Below are positions 1-8,772 of a DNA stretch of 39,916 bases, piece after piece. The translations under genes were made by a program, and so were the position numbers. The DNA is taken from the NCBI GenBank assembly GCA_964438515.1, contig CAYTLK010000025.1, positions 1 through 39,916 of the forward strand, given 5' to 3'. Source of the stretch: RGIG3701 sp964438515. Lineage in GTDB: Bacteria > Planctomycetota > Planctomycetia > Pirellulales > Thermoguttaceae. The notes below the pieces were generated by a model. The model was given only the letters and a program-made list of their open reading frames with translations. It was not told the origin of the DNA and did no database searches. How positions within the stretch are numbered: the first letter of the stretch is position 1; every line of letters begins with the position of its first letter.

Positions 1-12
1 TTTTCCAGCGGC

Positions 13-41
13 TTGACATAAAAAATCACTCATGTTATAAT
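13..41 (+). promoter_or_regulatory. Consensus sigma-70-type promoter
   Basis: TTGACA at 13-18 and TATAAT at 36-41 are separated by exactly 17 bp, a perfect housekeeping-type match. It faces the sigma-like gene starting at 150 and would give a leader of about 100 nt. Confidence 0.8.
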
Positions 42-149
42 TAAATTCAGTGAAAGAAGAATCTCTTTCTAAAGATCTTTGTTGATTTCGACAAATCACG
101 ATCCTGCAACCCCATCTCACACCAATCCCTATGTTTAAAGGTTGAATTC

Positions 150-1130
150 ATGCCCGCACTTTCCACTGTAACCATTTTATCAAAATTAAACACTCTCAAT
201 CCGGAGTCCTGCAAAGAAGCACTGACTCTCCTTGTGGAACATTTTTTCAAGGAGTGGGAAGCAAGAGTAAGATGTTTGATTCAGAAACGGCTTCCCGACC
301 AGTATTTTGCTCAAGAGATTCGTACGTACGATATTATAAACGCGGCGTTCATGAATTTCTCAAAATACATCCAAGCACATCCTGAAAACGTACCTCGCAA
401 CAGGGCGCATGTTGAGGCGATGTTTGCAAATAATATTCGTTTCGCAATCAGTGAAGCGATTCGTCGTCACGTGAAACACAAAGGCGAATCGAGTCTGGAC
501 GCCAATTTCGGAAACGACGACGACACCCGTTCCGGTGATGTGGATCCTGCAAACGCGCTCGTTACACCACTGGGCGACGAATACTGGGAAGATTTGGAAC
601 GTCTTTTTGCCGCCATTGATCATCTTTCCAAAAAAGAATACAAAGAGGGAAGCGGTCTCGATCCGGTAGTGCTGTGCGAGCGGCGTCTTTTCCTTCAGGA
701 ATCGTTCGTCGATATAGAAACAAAATACGGTATTTCCAGAAAAACGATCGCGTCTTACTGGGGCGATATTTCTCGCACGCTCCAGCACGAAATGGCAAAA
801 GAAGGTTCCTCATCCGAATATGGAACCCGTCCGCAAATCACGAAAATCGTTCCCGGCTCTCTGCCTGATAAATTGGGTTTTCACGAAGGCGATGTGGTTC
901 TGAGCTGCAATCGAATGATTTTCTTCAGCGGAATCGCGCTGACGATGCATATGATGCATATGATGGAACGTCTTCAAAATAGTACGGAAAAAAAGTATGA
1001 CTGCGAAATCGTTCTTGAGCAAAAGTCGGGCGACGAGGGACCCGTTACGATTCCTTATGAAGTTTCATGGGACGACTGGGCGGAAATCCTCAACAACGCT
1101 GAATTCGGCTCGGTTGAATATCGTGCGTAG
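150..1130 (+). CDS. ECF-like RNA polymerase sigma factor with C-terminal PDZ-like domain
   Basis: The 326-residue product has the layout of a planctomycete ECF sigma factor followed by an extra domain. Residues about 20-110 (around EIRTYDIINAAFMNF and EAIRRHVKHK) resemble sigma region 2. Residues about 150-222 hold a region 4-like helix-turn-helix (DIETKYGISRKTIASYWGDI). Residues about 228-310 (ITKIVPGSLPDKLGFHEGDV) look like a PDZ fold: I-x-x-I-x-x-G-S-x-x-x-x-G, then EGDVVLSCN. It would direct RNA polymerase to specific promoters, with the PDZ-like part as a possible partner-binding or sensing module. The downstream neighbour is a Hanks kinase whose C-terminus is also PDZ-like, so control by phosphorylation is plausible but inferred. 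The start is the first ATG after the consensus promoter; the Shine-Dalgarno is weak. The sigma assignment rests on motif recognition by eye and is less secure than the PDZ call. Confidence 0.65.
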   Translation: MPALSTVTILSKLNTLNPESCKEALTLLVEHFFKEWEARVRCLIQKRLPDQYFAQEIRTYDIINAAFMNFSKYIQAHPENVPRNRAHVEAMFANNIRFAISEAIRRHVKHKGESSLDANFGNDDDTRSGDVDPANALVTPLGDEYWEDLERLFAAIDHLSKKEYKEGSGLDPVVLCERRLFLQESFVDIETKYGISRKTIASYWGDISRTLQHEMAKEGSSSEYGTRPQITKIVPGSLPDKLGFHEGDVVLSCNRMIFFSGIALTMHMMHMMERLQNSTEKKYDCEIVLEQKSGDEGPVTIPYEVSWDDWAEILNNAEFGSVEYRA

Positions 1131-1321
1131 ATTTTTGATTTATTTTTTATTATTTTTGAAAAAAGTGTGGATTTTTTACAAACAAAGAACCTTAATAATA
1201 TATCCGAGCCTTTTGATTTCCTTTTCAGTCGGACTCTCTGGATGGTTTTTATGGACGACCGGGGAAGAATAGAATGAATTGTTAGATTGAATAAATTGGG
1301 AAATTTGGTGAATTTAGTTGG

Positions 1322-1349
1322 TTTAATCAGTTTAACTAATTTGATTAAA
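1322..1349. promoter_or_regulatory. AT-rich inverted repeat upstream of the kinase gene
   Basis: TTTAATCA (1322-1329) and TGATTAAA (1342-1349) are perfect inverted arms around a 12 bp spacer, about 85 bp before the kinase start. This could be an operator or weak stem-loop. The rest of the 301 bp gap 1131-1431 is AT-rich, and I see no gene or clear terminator in it. Confidence 0.3.
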
Positions 1350-1431
1350 TAAACAAAACAAATCAAACGCATCGTCTTGTTTGACGGATAAACGAACCTC
1401 ATTGGAATTTTTAGGAATATGTGCGATAATT

Positions 1432-4400
1432 ATGACTGAAACAACGAATCGAATTGATGAATATCTTGCGCAATGGATCGCCTATGCGAAAAGTTTGTTT
1501 ACGGAAGAAGATTTGGACGCACTGATGATGCGCCTCAAGCTGAACATCGACGCCTTCTTCAAAGAACAGGCTGCGCCGCTGAATCTGTCGGAAAAGATGG
1601 AATTATATCAGCGAATCGAGGGAATTCTGAGCGACCGCGCGCTGTTTTGCGACGTCGTTGGAATCGTTCCGTCTCTTGATGAAGCTCTTGCGCCTGGAAA
1701 CGTCCCGATCGTCGGCTACACCCTCATTCAGCGTCTCGGTGCGGGCGGATACGGCGAAGTGTGGAACGCAAACGCGCCGGGAGGGGTTGAAGTTGCACTG
1801 AAATTCTTGCCCAAAACCTCCATTTTATCTGCTTTTTCCTCCAACTCTGAGCTGGAAGCGCTGCAAATTATAAAAAACATTCGGCACGTGAATCTTGTAC
1901 CGATTTCTGCGATTTGGCCCGACGAAAATCCTGCTTACATCGTCTATCAGATGGCGCTTTTGAACTCTAAATTAGTGGACGAAATTCATTTTGAGGAACA
2001 TCCGAAAGGGGTTTCCGCAACGACTCTTCTTCCTTATTTTCGGGACGCCGCCGCAGCATTGGACTGTTTGAATCACCCGTCCGAAAAGACGCCGCACCCG
2101 CCGATTCTTCACGGAGACGTGAAACCCGACAACATTTTTATTCAGGAAAAACACGCGCAGCTCGGCGATTTCGGTTCGGTTCGCATCATTGATGAAACGG
2201 CCGCGGACTGTACGGGCAGTTACTCCCCTGCATTCGTCGCTCCGGAACGGCTTCAGGGCCGTGTTTCGACGCACTCGGACCAATACTCGCTGGCCGCCAG
2301 CTGGTTTTATCTGCGTACCGGTCACCTCCTCGACGCCGGGGCGGACGTTTCGTCGGTTTCGTCGATTTCGTCGATTCAGACGGTTCCTGGAGATTCTGTC
2401 AAAAAGCCGCCTCTTCAGCCGTCTCAATCGTCCCGAACGATTGATCTTTCCGAACTTCCAAAACGTGAGCGGAAAATTCTCGCAAAGGCGTTGAGTCTCA
2501 ATCCGAACGAACGTTATGCGACGAATACAGAGTTCGTGAATGCGCTGGGCCGCAAACGCTGGATTTTCCCATGGGCTGCACTTGTGCTTCTTCTCGCGCT
2601 TCTTTCGGGGATTTACGTCCATTCGAACGTTCAGACGGCGCAGAAAGAACATGCGGAGTATTTGACGGCCGCGCAAAATGTTTCGATGCAAATGGCGGCG
2701 CAAATGCTGTTATTTCAAGAACTTGTGACGATGGTTCATCAAACGGACGACGAATGGACGAAGCTGACCGAGAAATTCAAATCCACACCGGAAATGCGGG
2801 AGGAATACGTCAAAGATTTTATCAGCTTCCTCGACAATCGTAAAATCGCGATGGACGCCGGGATTCCCAAAATCACCTCGCCGACCGACGTGACGATGAA
2901 AATTTTGCAGAAAAACGGCGCGGAGATGGAAGAAATCGAGGCTTTTTACACCCAGATTTATCCTGGCGTCTGCAGTTCCTACCTCGATTATTTGAATTTA
3001 ATGCGTGTAAACGCTCAAAATCTGTCTGTCGAACCGGGAATGATCGACTATTGGAAAACGTACGGAAATGTCTGCTGCATCATGTTCGAGAAAGAAATGG
3101 GGTTGATGTACTGTGCGTATCTTGAACTGATGACCGGTATGCCGGCCGAGACGAGGGAAAAAGTGTATCGGTTTTTGGAAGATCAAAAGGTCACGCTTTG
3201 CGACAATATTTCGAAAAATCTGACAAAACAGCAGTATTTGGACAAACAGGCACAAATTTTGGCCGAGTCGAAAGAACTGATGGAATCGTTCGGGGCCCCG
3301 ATAGATGAGTTGGGCGAGGAAGCCGACGCGATGATGCTTGAGATGAAAAAAGATTCGAATCGTCCGAGCCGCACAAAGCCCCAGTCTGCCGACGTTTCCG
3401 AAGGTTCCGACTCCTCCGAAGGCTCCGACGCTTCTGATGGTTCCGACACTTCTGATGGTTCCGACGCTTCCGACGCTTCCGACGCTTCCGACGCTTCCGA
3501 TTCCGCAGAAAGCGCACCGGCTTCATCCGAGTCTTCTTCTTTTGAGGAACAGGCGGCGGCACTGCTGCTTGCGAAGGAAAATCCGCTTCTCGTGATGAAT
3601 TCCTACTACTTAAAGAATCTTGAGGAGGTGGAAACCGCCTGGAAACAGATGTACGAAAATCTGCCAGAAGACTCTACCGCACGAGCCAAAGGAATCCTTG
3701 AATTCTGTGACATTATTAATAAAAAACAGGCGGTCTGGGACAAACTTCCGCAGGACCCGATGCCGCAGCCGAGTGCGGACGTCATGAAATTTCTGCAGAA
3801 ACTTGGATTCACACAACAAGACCTTTCGTTCTTGTATATGCCGCTTTCGCCCGGCTTTAGTGAGGCGTATCCCGACACGCTTTCGGTTTTGAAAATGAAC
3901 GCTCTGCAGCTGGGAACGTCGGAGACCCAAAAAGAAAAAGTGAACGAAATCAGCCTGATTCAGCTTCAAATAACGCACATTGATATTGAAATTGCGTATT
4001 GTGCCTATTTTGAATTTCTTGCAAACTTCCCCGATTCGGTTCAGGAGTCTGTTCGTCAGTTCTTCACCACGCAGAAAATCCTTTACGATGGAATCCCTCT
4101 CACGCTCAAACGTGAAGAATATACGGCAAAAATCGACGAGTTGCTTGCGGCGCTGGATGAATTGAATCAGCGTCTTGAGGATTTGGGTGCGTTCGCCGAT
4201 CCGGTTACAGACGCTCGTGAAGAGGAACTGAACCTTCGAAAGCAGGTGATTGAAACCAAAAAGCAGGAAGTGGCGCTGATGAAGGATGAAGTCGAGCAGC
4301 GGAAACTTAAACTCAACGTATTAATGCAGGAAATATTCGAAAAAACGGAGTTTCAAGAGACCGATTCCCCTTGGAAAAAGTGGGGAAAAATGCTGCGGCT

Positions 4401-4839
4401 TTCGACGCTCCTAAGGCTGCGGATGAGTTCCGGAATTTTGCCGTTTGAACCCGTGCTGAACGAGATGAATACGCGTTGGGACGTGCTTGCGGAATCCAGC
4501 GGTTCTGACGAGGAATTACGAACGTGTGCGCTGACGGCCAAACGGTTTTTCATCCTTCTGTCGGAAAAAAAGATTGAAGATGTGGGAACGCTTGTATACA
4601 CGATCGAAAATCATGCGGAACATCCCAATTTGAAGGCGGGCGACATCCTGATTGAGACGAACGGTCATCCGGTGATGAAGATGGAGGATTTGACGACTTA
4701 CGCGAATCCCGACAATCGAAACGTGATTAAACGGATGCGTTTCAACGACGCTGGCGAGCCGGTCTTCGACACGTTCACCTCGACCCCCGACGCTCCGCGT
4801 GCCGGTTACATTGAATTTCGCGAGGAATCCAATGAATAA
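1432..4839 (+). CDS. Transmembrane Hanks-type Ser/Thr protein kinase with extracytoplasmic PDZ-like domain
   Basis: Numbering is from the ATG at 1432; a TTG at 1381 would add 17 residues. The kinase domain spans about 92-370. It has a glycine loop (LGAGGYGEVW), the ATP-binding lysine in VALKFLP, a catalytic loop HGDVKPDNIFI (HGD instead of HRD, so a non-RD kinase), DFG and APERLQG. One membrane helix follows (about 374-395, FPWAALVLLLALLSGIYV), so the last 750 residues should face outward. That part has two related helical blocks (each with VMKFLQKLG- or VTMKILQKNG-like segments), a Ser/Asp repeat linker at about 655-695, a coiled coil near 935-970 and a PDZ-like end (NLKAGDILIETNGHPVMKM). 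It overlaps the next gene by 8 bases. Together with the sigma/PDZ gene it probably forms a signalling pair. The substrate is unknown. Confidence 0.9.
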   Translation: MTETTNRIDEYLAQWIAYAKSLFTEEDLDALMMRLKLNIDAFFKEQAAPLNLSEKMELYQRIEGILSDRALFCDVVGIVPSLDEALAPGNVPIVGYTLIQRLGAGGYGEVWNANAPGGVEVALKFLPKTSILSAFSSNSELEALQIIKNIRHVNLVPISAIWPDENPAYIVYQMALLNSKLVDEIHFEEHPKGVSATTLLPYFRDAAAALDCLNHPSEKTPHPPILHGDVKPDNIFIQEKHAQLGDFGSVRIIDETAADCTGSYSPAFVAPERLQGRVSTHSDQYSLAASWFYLRTGHLLDAGADVSSVSSISSIQTVPGDSVKKPPLQPSQSSRTIDLSELPKRERKILAKALSLNPNERYATNTEFVNALGRKRWIFPWAALVLLLALLSGIYVHSNVQTAQKEHAEYLTAAQNVSMQMAAQMLLFQELVTMVHQTDDEWTKLTEKFKSTPEMREEYVKDFISFLDNRKIAMDAGIPKITSPTDVTMKILQKNGAEMEEIEAFYTQIYPGVCSSYLDYLNLMRVNAQNLSVEPGMIDYWKTYGNVCCIMFEKEMGLMYCAYLELMTGMPAETREKVYRFLEDQKVTLCDNISKNLTKQQYLDKQAQILAESKELMESFGAPIDELGEEADAMMLEMKKDSNRPSRTKPQSADVSEGSDSSEGSDASDGSDTSDGSDASDASDASDASDSAESAPASSESSSFEEQAAALLLAKENPLLVMNSYYLKNLEEVETAWKQMYENLPEDSTARAKGILEFCDIINKKQAVWDKLPQDPMPQPSADVMKFLQKLGFTQQDLSFLYMPLSPGFSEAYPDTLSVLKMNALQLGTSETQKEKVNEISLIQLQITHIDIEIAYCAYFEFLANFPDSVQESVRQFFTTQKILYDGIPLTLKREEYTAKIDELLAALDELNQRLEDLGAFADPVTDAREEELNLRKQVIETKKQEVALMKDEVEQRKLKLNVLMQEIFEKTEFQETDSPWKKWGKMLRLSTLLRLRMSSGILPFEPVLNEMNTRWDVLAESSGSDEELRTCALTAKRFFILLSEKKIEDVGTLVYTIENHAEHPNLKAGDILIETNGHPVMKMEDLTTYANPDNRNVIKRMRFNDAGEPVFDTFTSTPDAPRAGYIEFREESNE
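3391..3507 (+). repeat. Ser/Asp-coding tandem repeat within the kinase gene
   Basis: Near-perfect 9-12 bp units (GACGCTTCC, GACGGTTCC-like) encode a Ser-Asp/Glu-Gly/Ala linker. Four GACGCTTCC-type units run in tandem at about 3462-3497. It separates the two helical blocks of the outward-facing region and is prone to copy-number change. Confidence 0.85.
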
Positions 4840-7123
4840 AACGGCAGAGAAAAATTTTTTGATGAAAGAAAACCTCTGTAAAATAGGGTGGAAAACCGCT
4901 GCGGTGCTTTTTTCCGGTATGATTTTCTGCGGAACTGCGGCGGCGGAAAAGAACGAGAAGCCTCAGGCGGGGTATACGGTGAGCGAGCCGCCGACCCGAC
5001 TGACGATTGCAGACGGACAGGTGATGCGCTACGGAAATACGTGGATCTGGCAAATTCCCCCGAACCTTTTACCTGACGAGTCCCTACAAGAAGGAAACGA
5101 AAATCAAAGAACCAAAATTCAGCTCAAAAAAAGCGACGAAATTCAAAGCAGCTTTCTCGGCGTGAACACCTCCGGAATGCCGCGCTCTCGTTGGACCGAT
5201 TATCAGCCGCTTGAGGCCGTGAATTTGCTCGATGGAGACCCGCAAACTTGCTGGCTGAGTCGGGGAACGAGGCGTCCGGAACAGGATCCTGCGTGGGTTC
5301 GGCTGGATTTTCCGCGGGAACAGTCGATTTCAAGGGTCGTAATCGTCGAACGTCCAAAATCGAATTACGTACGTCCAAACTACACGAAACTTCCGATTCG
5401 CGGTGCGGCTGAGGTCGGGCAGGCGATGCCGGCGCGGATGAAAATTGATTATTGTTCGGATGGTTTCACATGGAACACTCTTTTTGAAGGAGAAACGGCT
5501 ACGCTTGTAAAAGACGGCGTTTTGACCGTTTCTGGGCCGGAAAATTCCGCTCCGATTCGCGCAAAATCGCTGAAAGTGACGGCTCTCGAGTCGGTAAATA
5601 CGGAAAATTTCGGTTACTCTTTCTCCGTCGGCGAGCTGCAGGTCTTGGATGAACACAATACGAATATCGCACATATTTCGCAAGGGACCGGAATCGTCGC
5701 GAGTTCGACCGAACATGGGCGAAACGAGATTGAAATGCAGCGGGTTTTGTGGCCGGTGCAGGTTGAAGCGGGTTTTAAATGGTCGCGTATCGGCTATCAC
5801 GATGACCCCATCAACTGGCACGAAGTGGAGCGGAAACGCGGTGTTTTTGAGGTCGATCCCGTCACGGACGCCGCAATTACGGAACTGTGCGGCCACGGAA
5901 TTGAATTCATTATGTGCCTGAATTTCGGGAACCGTCTTTACACCATGCGCGACACACCGAAAAATCAAAACATAAATCAAGACGAAAATCGAAACGAAGA
6001 TCGACCCTTTCCGCAACTGTGGGAGTGGTACTACGACTCGCCGAATCCTCCGACGACGCCCGAAGAAATGGACGCTTGGGAGAAATATGTGCGATTTATG
6101 GTCTCGAAATATCGCGACAGAATTCATTATTTTGAGCTTTGGAATGAGTGGAACATTTCGCTTTACTGGGGCGGAGAGGTGAATCTCGAAGCGTTTGTGG
6201 AGGCGAATCGCCGTGCCGCTCGAATCGTTCGGGAACTTGCGCCGGACGCGAAGATTTTGATGGGGTCGATGGCGAATTTCCCGCATGGTTGCGCGCACTG
6301 GAGTCCGGAGGAGTGGGAAAAACAGACGCAAAATCTCGTCACGCTTCAAGCGGTCAAAGCGTTGGCGCCTCTTGTGGACGTTCTCGCCTGGCACCCGTAC
6401 TATCAGCCCGAGCCGGAAAATTTGCTGGAATATCCGCAGGATGTGCGCGCCTTCAAAAAATGGTGCGAGTCGGTCGGTTTCCACGGTTCGTACATGTCGA
6501 CGGAATGGACGTTTTCGTACAATTATCCTGACTTTCTCGAAAAGGATCGTGAGGTGACGTGGCGCGCACAGGTGCGTTCGACGGAAATGGAAAAGGCGAA
6601 ATATGTGGCGCAATGTTATTTGCAGGACGCAGGTTTGGGGCTGGTGTCGTTTTTCTGCGAGATTCATCAGCCGTTTTATGGTGCGTTGGACCTCAGTCTT
6701 TTTCGGCGTTCTGCCGATGCGGACCCCGTGACGAACGTGCAACCTGAAGCCGCGTTTTACGCAGTGCGAAACATTGCAGCGATGACGGACGGTTTCGTTC
6801 CGGAGGAGTTCCCGATAGAGATTAAAGACGAAAATCAGACGCCGATTTCGCTTGAGAATCTGCGTTTTTATACGTTTCGGACGTCTGACGGCGGGCGGGC
6901 TGCGGCGTTTTGGTTCGGCGGAAAGGCGCAGGACGTGACGTCTCGTGTTTCGCTTACGATTACGGTTCCGTTTTGCTGTACGTCGGAGGTTTACGCGTTC
7001 GACACGCTGAATGGAGTGCGTCAGACGCTTCAAACGCAGACGTCTGACAGAAAAACTACAATTCGAGGAATTCGCATCAACGACGTTCCTCTCGTCCTTT
7101 GTTTTCCGGCCTGCGAGCCGTAA
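4832..7123 (+). CDS. Secreted clan-A (GH39/GH5-like) glycoside hydrolase with discoidin domain
   Basis: The start at 4832 is preceded by CGAGGAAT and overlaps the kinase stop (ATGAATAA), so the two genes are translationally coupled. The 763-residue protein has a signal peptide (basic N-terminus, hydrophobic stretch AAVLFSGMIFCGTAAA). An F5/8 type C (discoidin) carbohydrate-binding domain follows at about 105-275 (LLDGDPQTCWLS, WVRLDFP). A (beta/alpha)8 catalytic domain lies at about 310-655. LWNEWN supplies the probable acid/base Glu439 and MSTEWTF the probable nucleophile Glu558, the spacing and motifs of clan GH-A enzymes. A small beta domain ends the chain. It probably cleaves a polysaccharide in the periplasm or outside the cell; the substrate cannot be read from sequence. 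Coupling to a kinase gene is unusual and suggests the signalling unit controls or senses glycan breakdown (inference). Confidence 0.8.
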   Translation: MNKTAEKNFLMKENLCKIGWKTAAVLFSGMIFCGTAAAEKNEKPQAGYTVSEPPTRLTIADGQVMRYGNTWIWQIPPNLLPDESLQEGNENQRTKIQLKKSDEIQSSFLGVNTSGMPRSRWTDYQPLEAVNLLDGDPQTCWLSRGTRRPEQDPAWVRLDFPREQSISRVVIVERPKSNYVRPNYTKLPIRGAAEVGQAMPARMKIDYCSDGFTWNTLFEGETATLVKDGVLTVSGPENSAPIRAKSLKVTALESVNTENFGYSFSVGELQVLDEHNTNIAHISQGTGIVASSTEHGRNEIEMQRVLWPVQVEAGFKWSRIGYHDDPINWHEVERKRGVFEVDPVTDAAITELCGHGIEFIMCLNFGNRLYTMRDTPKNQNINQDENRNEDRPFPQLWEWYYDSPNPPTTPEEMDAWEKYVRFMVSKYRDRIHYFELWNEWNISLYWGGEVNLEAFVEANRRAARIVRELAPDAKILMGSMANFPHGCAHWSPEEWEKQTQNLVTLQAVKALAPLVDVLAWHPYYQPEPENLLEYPQDVRAFKKWCESVGFHGSYMSTEWTFSYNYPDFLEKDREVTWRAQVRSTEMEKAKYVAQCYLQDAGLGLVSFFCEIHQPFYGALDLSLFRRSADADPVTNVQPEAAFYAVRNIAAMTDGFVPEEFPIEIKDENQTPISLENLRFYTFRTSDGGRAAAFWFGGKAQDVTSRVSLTITVPFCCTSEVYAFDTLNGVRQTLQTQTSDRKTTIRGIRINDVPLVLCFPACEP

Positions 7124-7240
7124 CGCCTCAAGGCGAGAGGCGGATAGTGCGGAGTTTTCAGGGACAGTTCACCCTATCGCCTTGCGCCGACTGCCGGGGA
7201 CTTGCACCAGGGCTGGCGCATGAACGGGTAAAATTTAACG
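7124..7240. other. GC-rich structured intergenic block
   Basis: Immediately after the hydrolase stop lies a GC-rich stretch with nested complementarity (CGCCTC...GAGGCG) and two motifs of opposite sense containing GATAG/CTATC. It stands out from the AT-rich DNA that follows to 7400. It contains GCGAGCCG and GGATAGTGC, which resemble part of the long module of repeat copies B and C, so it may be a diverged relative. The rest of the 422 bp gap 7124-7545 holds only the xseB promoter; I see no gene there. Confidence 0.35.
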
Positions 7241-7417
7241 ATTCATGTTTTGGTGCCGGAAAATCCGATACTTATTGAGGACTTTCACAAAAAAATGAGT
7301 GGTAAAATAGACAAAATAAGTAAAATCGATCCGAAAATTTTACAAAACCACAAACAGTTATATTCATTCTTCCAGCGAGTGTTCGGGCAAATATCGTCTT
7401 TTTCCCATTTCCGGCCC

Positions 7418-7446
7418 TTGACTTTTTCAGAACAAACCGCTATAAT
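7418..7446 (+). promoter_or_regulatory. Sigma-70-type promoter for xseB
   Basis: TTGACT at 7418-7423 and TATAAT at 7441-7446 are 17 bp apart, about 100 bp before the xseB start. Confidence 0.75.
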
Positions 7447-7545
7447 TCACCTATCCCAAAAGTCGGCGCGACTTTTGCAAAATTTCCGAGTGGAATCCAG
7501 AAAATTCATAAAACCAGACAAACCATTTTAGAATGGAAACAGAAA

Positions 7546-7824
7546 ATGACTGATGAAAAAAATCCGCTTACGTTTGAAGATGCTTTTTCTCGATTGGAAA
7601 ATATCGTCACCGCATTGGAAACGGGCGGCGTTTCGCTTTCTGAGTCTCTTGCGTTATACGAAGACGGCATCCATCTTGTACGGACGTGCCGCGATTTTCT
7701 GGAAGGTTCGAAGCGCAGAATTGAGTTGATTTCCGGCGTCGATGAAGATGGAAATCCTATTCTGACGCCGATGCAGGAAGACGAACGAACGCTGGAAGAA
7801 AAATCCGAGACGCGCGGACGCTGA
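7546..7824 (+). CDS. xseB: Exodeoxyribonuclease VII small subunit
   Basis: The 92-residue product has the XseB signature LTFEDAFSRLENIVTALE followed by the second helix LSESLALYEDGIHLVRTC, forming the usual two-helix hairpin; the length is within the family's 65-100 range. With the large subunit XseA it degrades single-stranded DNA in the cytoplasm. The large subunit gene is not in this window. The gene has its own promoter and ends in an acidic tail beyond the family core. The start follows a weak GGAAACAG ribosome site. Confidence 0.93.
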   Translation: MTDEKNPLTFEDAFSRLENIVTALETGGVSLSESLALYEDGIHLVRTCRDFLEGSKRRIELISGVDEDGNPILTPMQEDERTLEEKSETRGR

Positions 7825-8002
7825 TTCAAGCCTTCCCAAAAAGAAAAAATGTCGCCGCATGGTACATTGAAGCCGTAGAATAACGATACGAAAAACGTGA
7901 TTTTTTCAATTCCCACCCCTAGGTACGCATTCGCGAGATGAACCGAAATTTTTTGATTTCAAATTTTCTCTTCTGAATTTTCTGAGGAACGGAGCCGACC
8001 TC

Positions 8003-8031
8003 TTGACTTTCCACCCGTCGACTGGTATAAT
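8003..8031 (+). promoter_or_regulatory. Sigma-70-type promoter for the HTH-EIIA/radical SAM operon
   Basis: TTGACT at 8003-8008, a 17 bp spacer and TATAAT at 8026-8031, about 40 bp before the ATG at 8071, which is preceded by the ribosome site GGAAAGGA. Confidence 0.78.
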
Positions 8032-8070
8032 AATCCCATAGAAAAAATTTTTCGGAAAGGAAAAAAACGA

Positions 8071-8772
8071 ATGGAATTCTATAGCATTAATCAAATTGCG
8101 CCGATTCTGAAGCTTGACACTCGGCAAATTCAGCGAATGGCAGAGCGTGAAGAACTTCCTGCGCGGCGCGTGGGCGGTGAGTGGCGCTTTTCCAGAACCG
8201 AAATCCTCGAATGGCTCGAATCCAGGGTCGGAAGTACAAGCGAGCAGGAATTGCTGGAACTCGAAAATACGATCGAACGTCTCGTCGCAAATCGTGACGT
8301 CGAGAATATTCCGATTGCCGACCTCATTCCCGTCGAGGCGATTCGTGTGCCGATCCGAGGGAAAACGCAGCCGTCGGTCATTCACGAAATGGTGGAACTT
8401 GCGATGAATACGAACCTTCTCTGGGACGCTCAGGGAATGGAAGAAGCCGTTCTGGAACGTGAGGCGATGTGTCCCACCGCAATGGAAAACGGCGTGTCGC
8501 TTCTGCACCCGCGTCACCCGATGTGCGACATTCTCGGCGACCCTTTTATCGCGTTTGGACGTGTGCGCGCCGGCGTTCCGTTCGCAAGCAGCGGAATGTG
8601 GACGGACGTGTTTTTCCTCATTTGCTCCATTAACGATACGCAGCACTTGCGGACCCTCGCGCGTTTAAGCCGAATTCTCTCCGTGCCCGACTTTTTGACG
8701 CAGCTCCGTGAATTGGAAAATTCGGACGAAATTCTAAAACTGTTCCGCCTGACGGAAGGAAACTTGAAATGA
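8071..8772 (+). CDS. Excisionase/MerR-type HTH fused to a PTS EIIA (PtsN-like) domain
   Basis: Residues about 1-52 are a winged-helix excisionase-type DNA-binding domain (YSINQIAPILKLDTRQIQRM, then VGGEWRFSRTEILEWL). Residues about 88-220 match the PTS EIIA type 2 fold of nitrogen-regulatory PtsN. The segment GVSLLHPRHP places His146 (H-x-R) at the position phosphorylated in that family. A phosphate-responsive DNA-binding regulator is the natural reading: the EIIA part senses phosphotransferase state, while the N-terminus binds DNA. The gene overlaps the radical SAM gene by 4 bases (ATGA), so they form one operon and a shared function is likely. No other PTS gene is visible here, so the phosphate donor is unknown. 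Confidence 0.82.
   Translation: MEFYSINQIAPILKLDTRQIQRMAEREELPARRVGGEWRFSRTEILEWLESRVGSTSEQELLELENTIERLVANRDVENIPIADLIPVEAIRVPIRGKTQPSVIHEMVELAMNTNLLWDAQGMEEAVLEREAMCPTAMENGVSLLHPRHPMCDILGDPFIAFGRVRAGVPFASSGMWTDVFFLICSINDTQHLRTLARLSRILSVPDFLTQLRELENSDEILKLFRLTEGNLK

Noticed and set aside
997..1272. 91-codon frame overlapping the end of the sigma gene with a hydrophobic end
   Set aside because: Most of it is a shifted reading of the sigma gene; the hydrophobic tail comes from T-rich intergenic DNA.
1381..1431. TTG start for the kinase at 1381
   Set aside because: No ribosome site; the ATG at 1432 gives a normal N-terminus and is preferred.
5330..7033. 567-codon minus-strand frame opposite the glycoside hydrolase
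   Set aside because: It is the mirror of a well-supported gene, is very Arg-rich as expected for an antisense frame at this codon usage, and has no motif.
7250..7531. 93-codon plus-strand open frame before xseB
   Set aside because: It contains the consensus promoter of xseB, has no ribosome site, and its peptide has no recognisable pattern.
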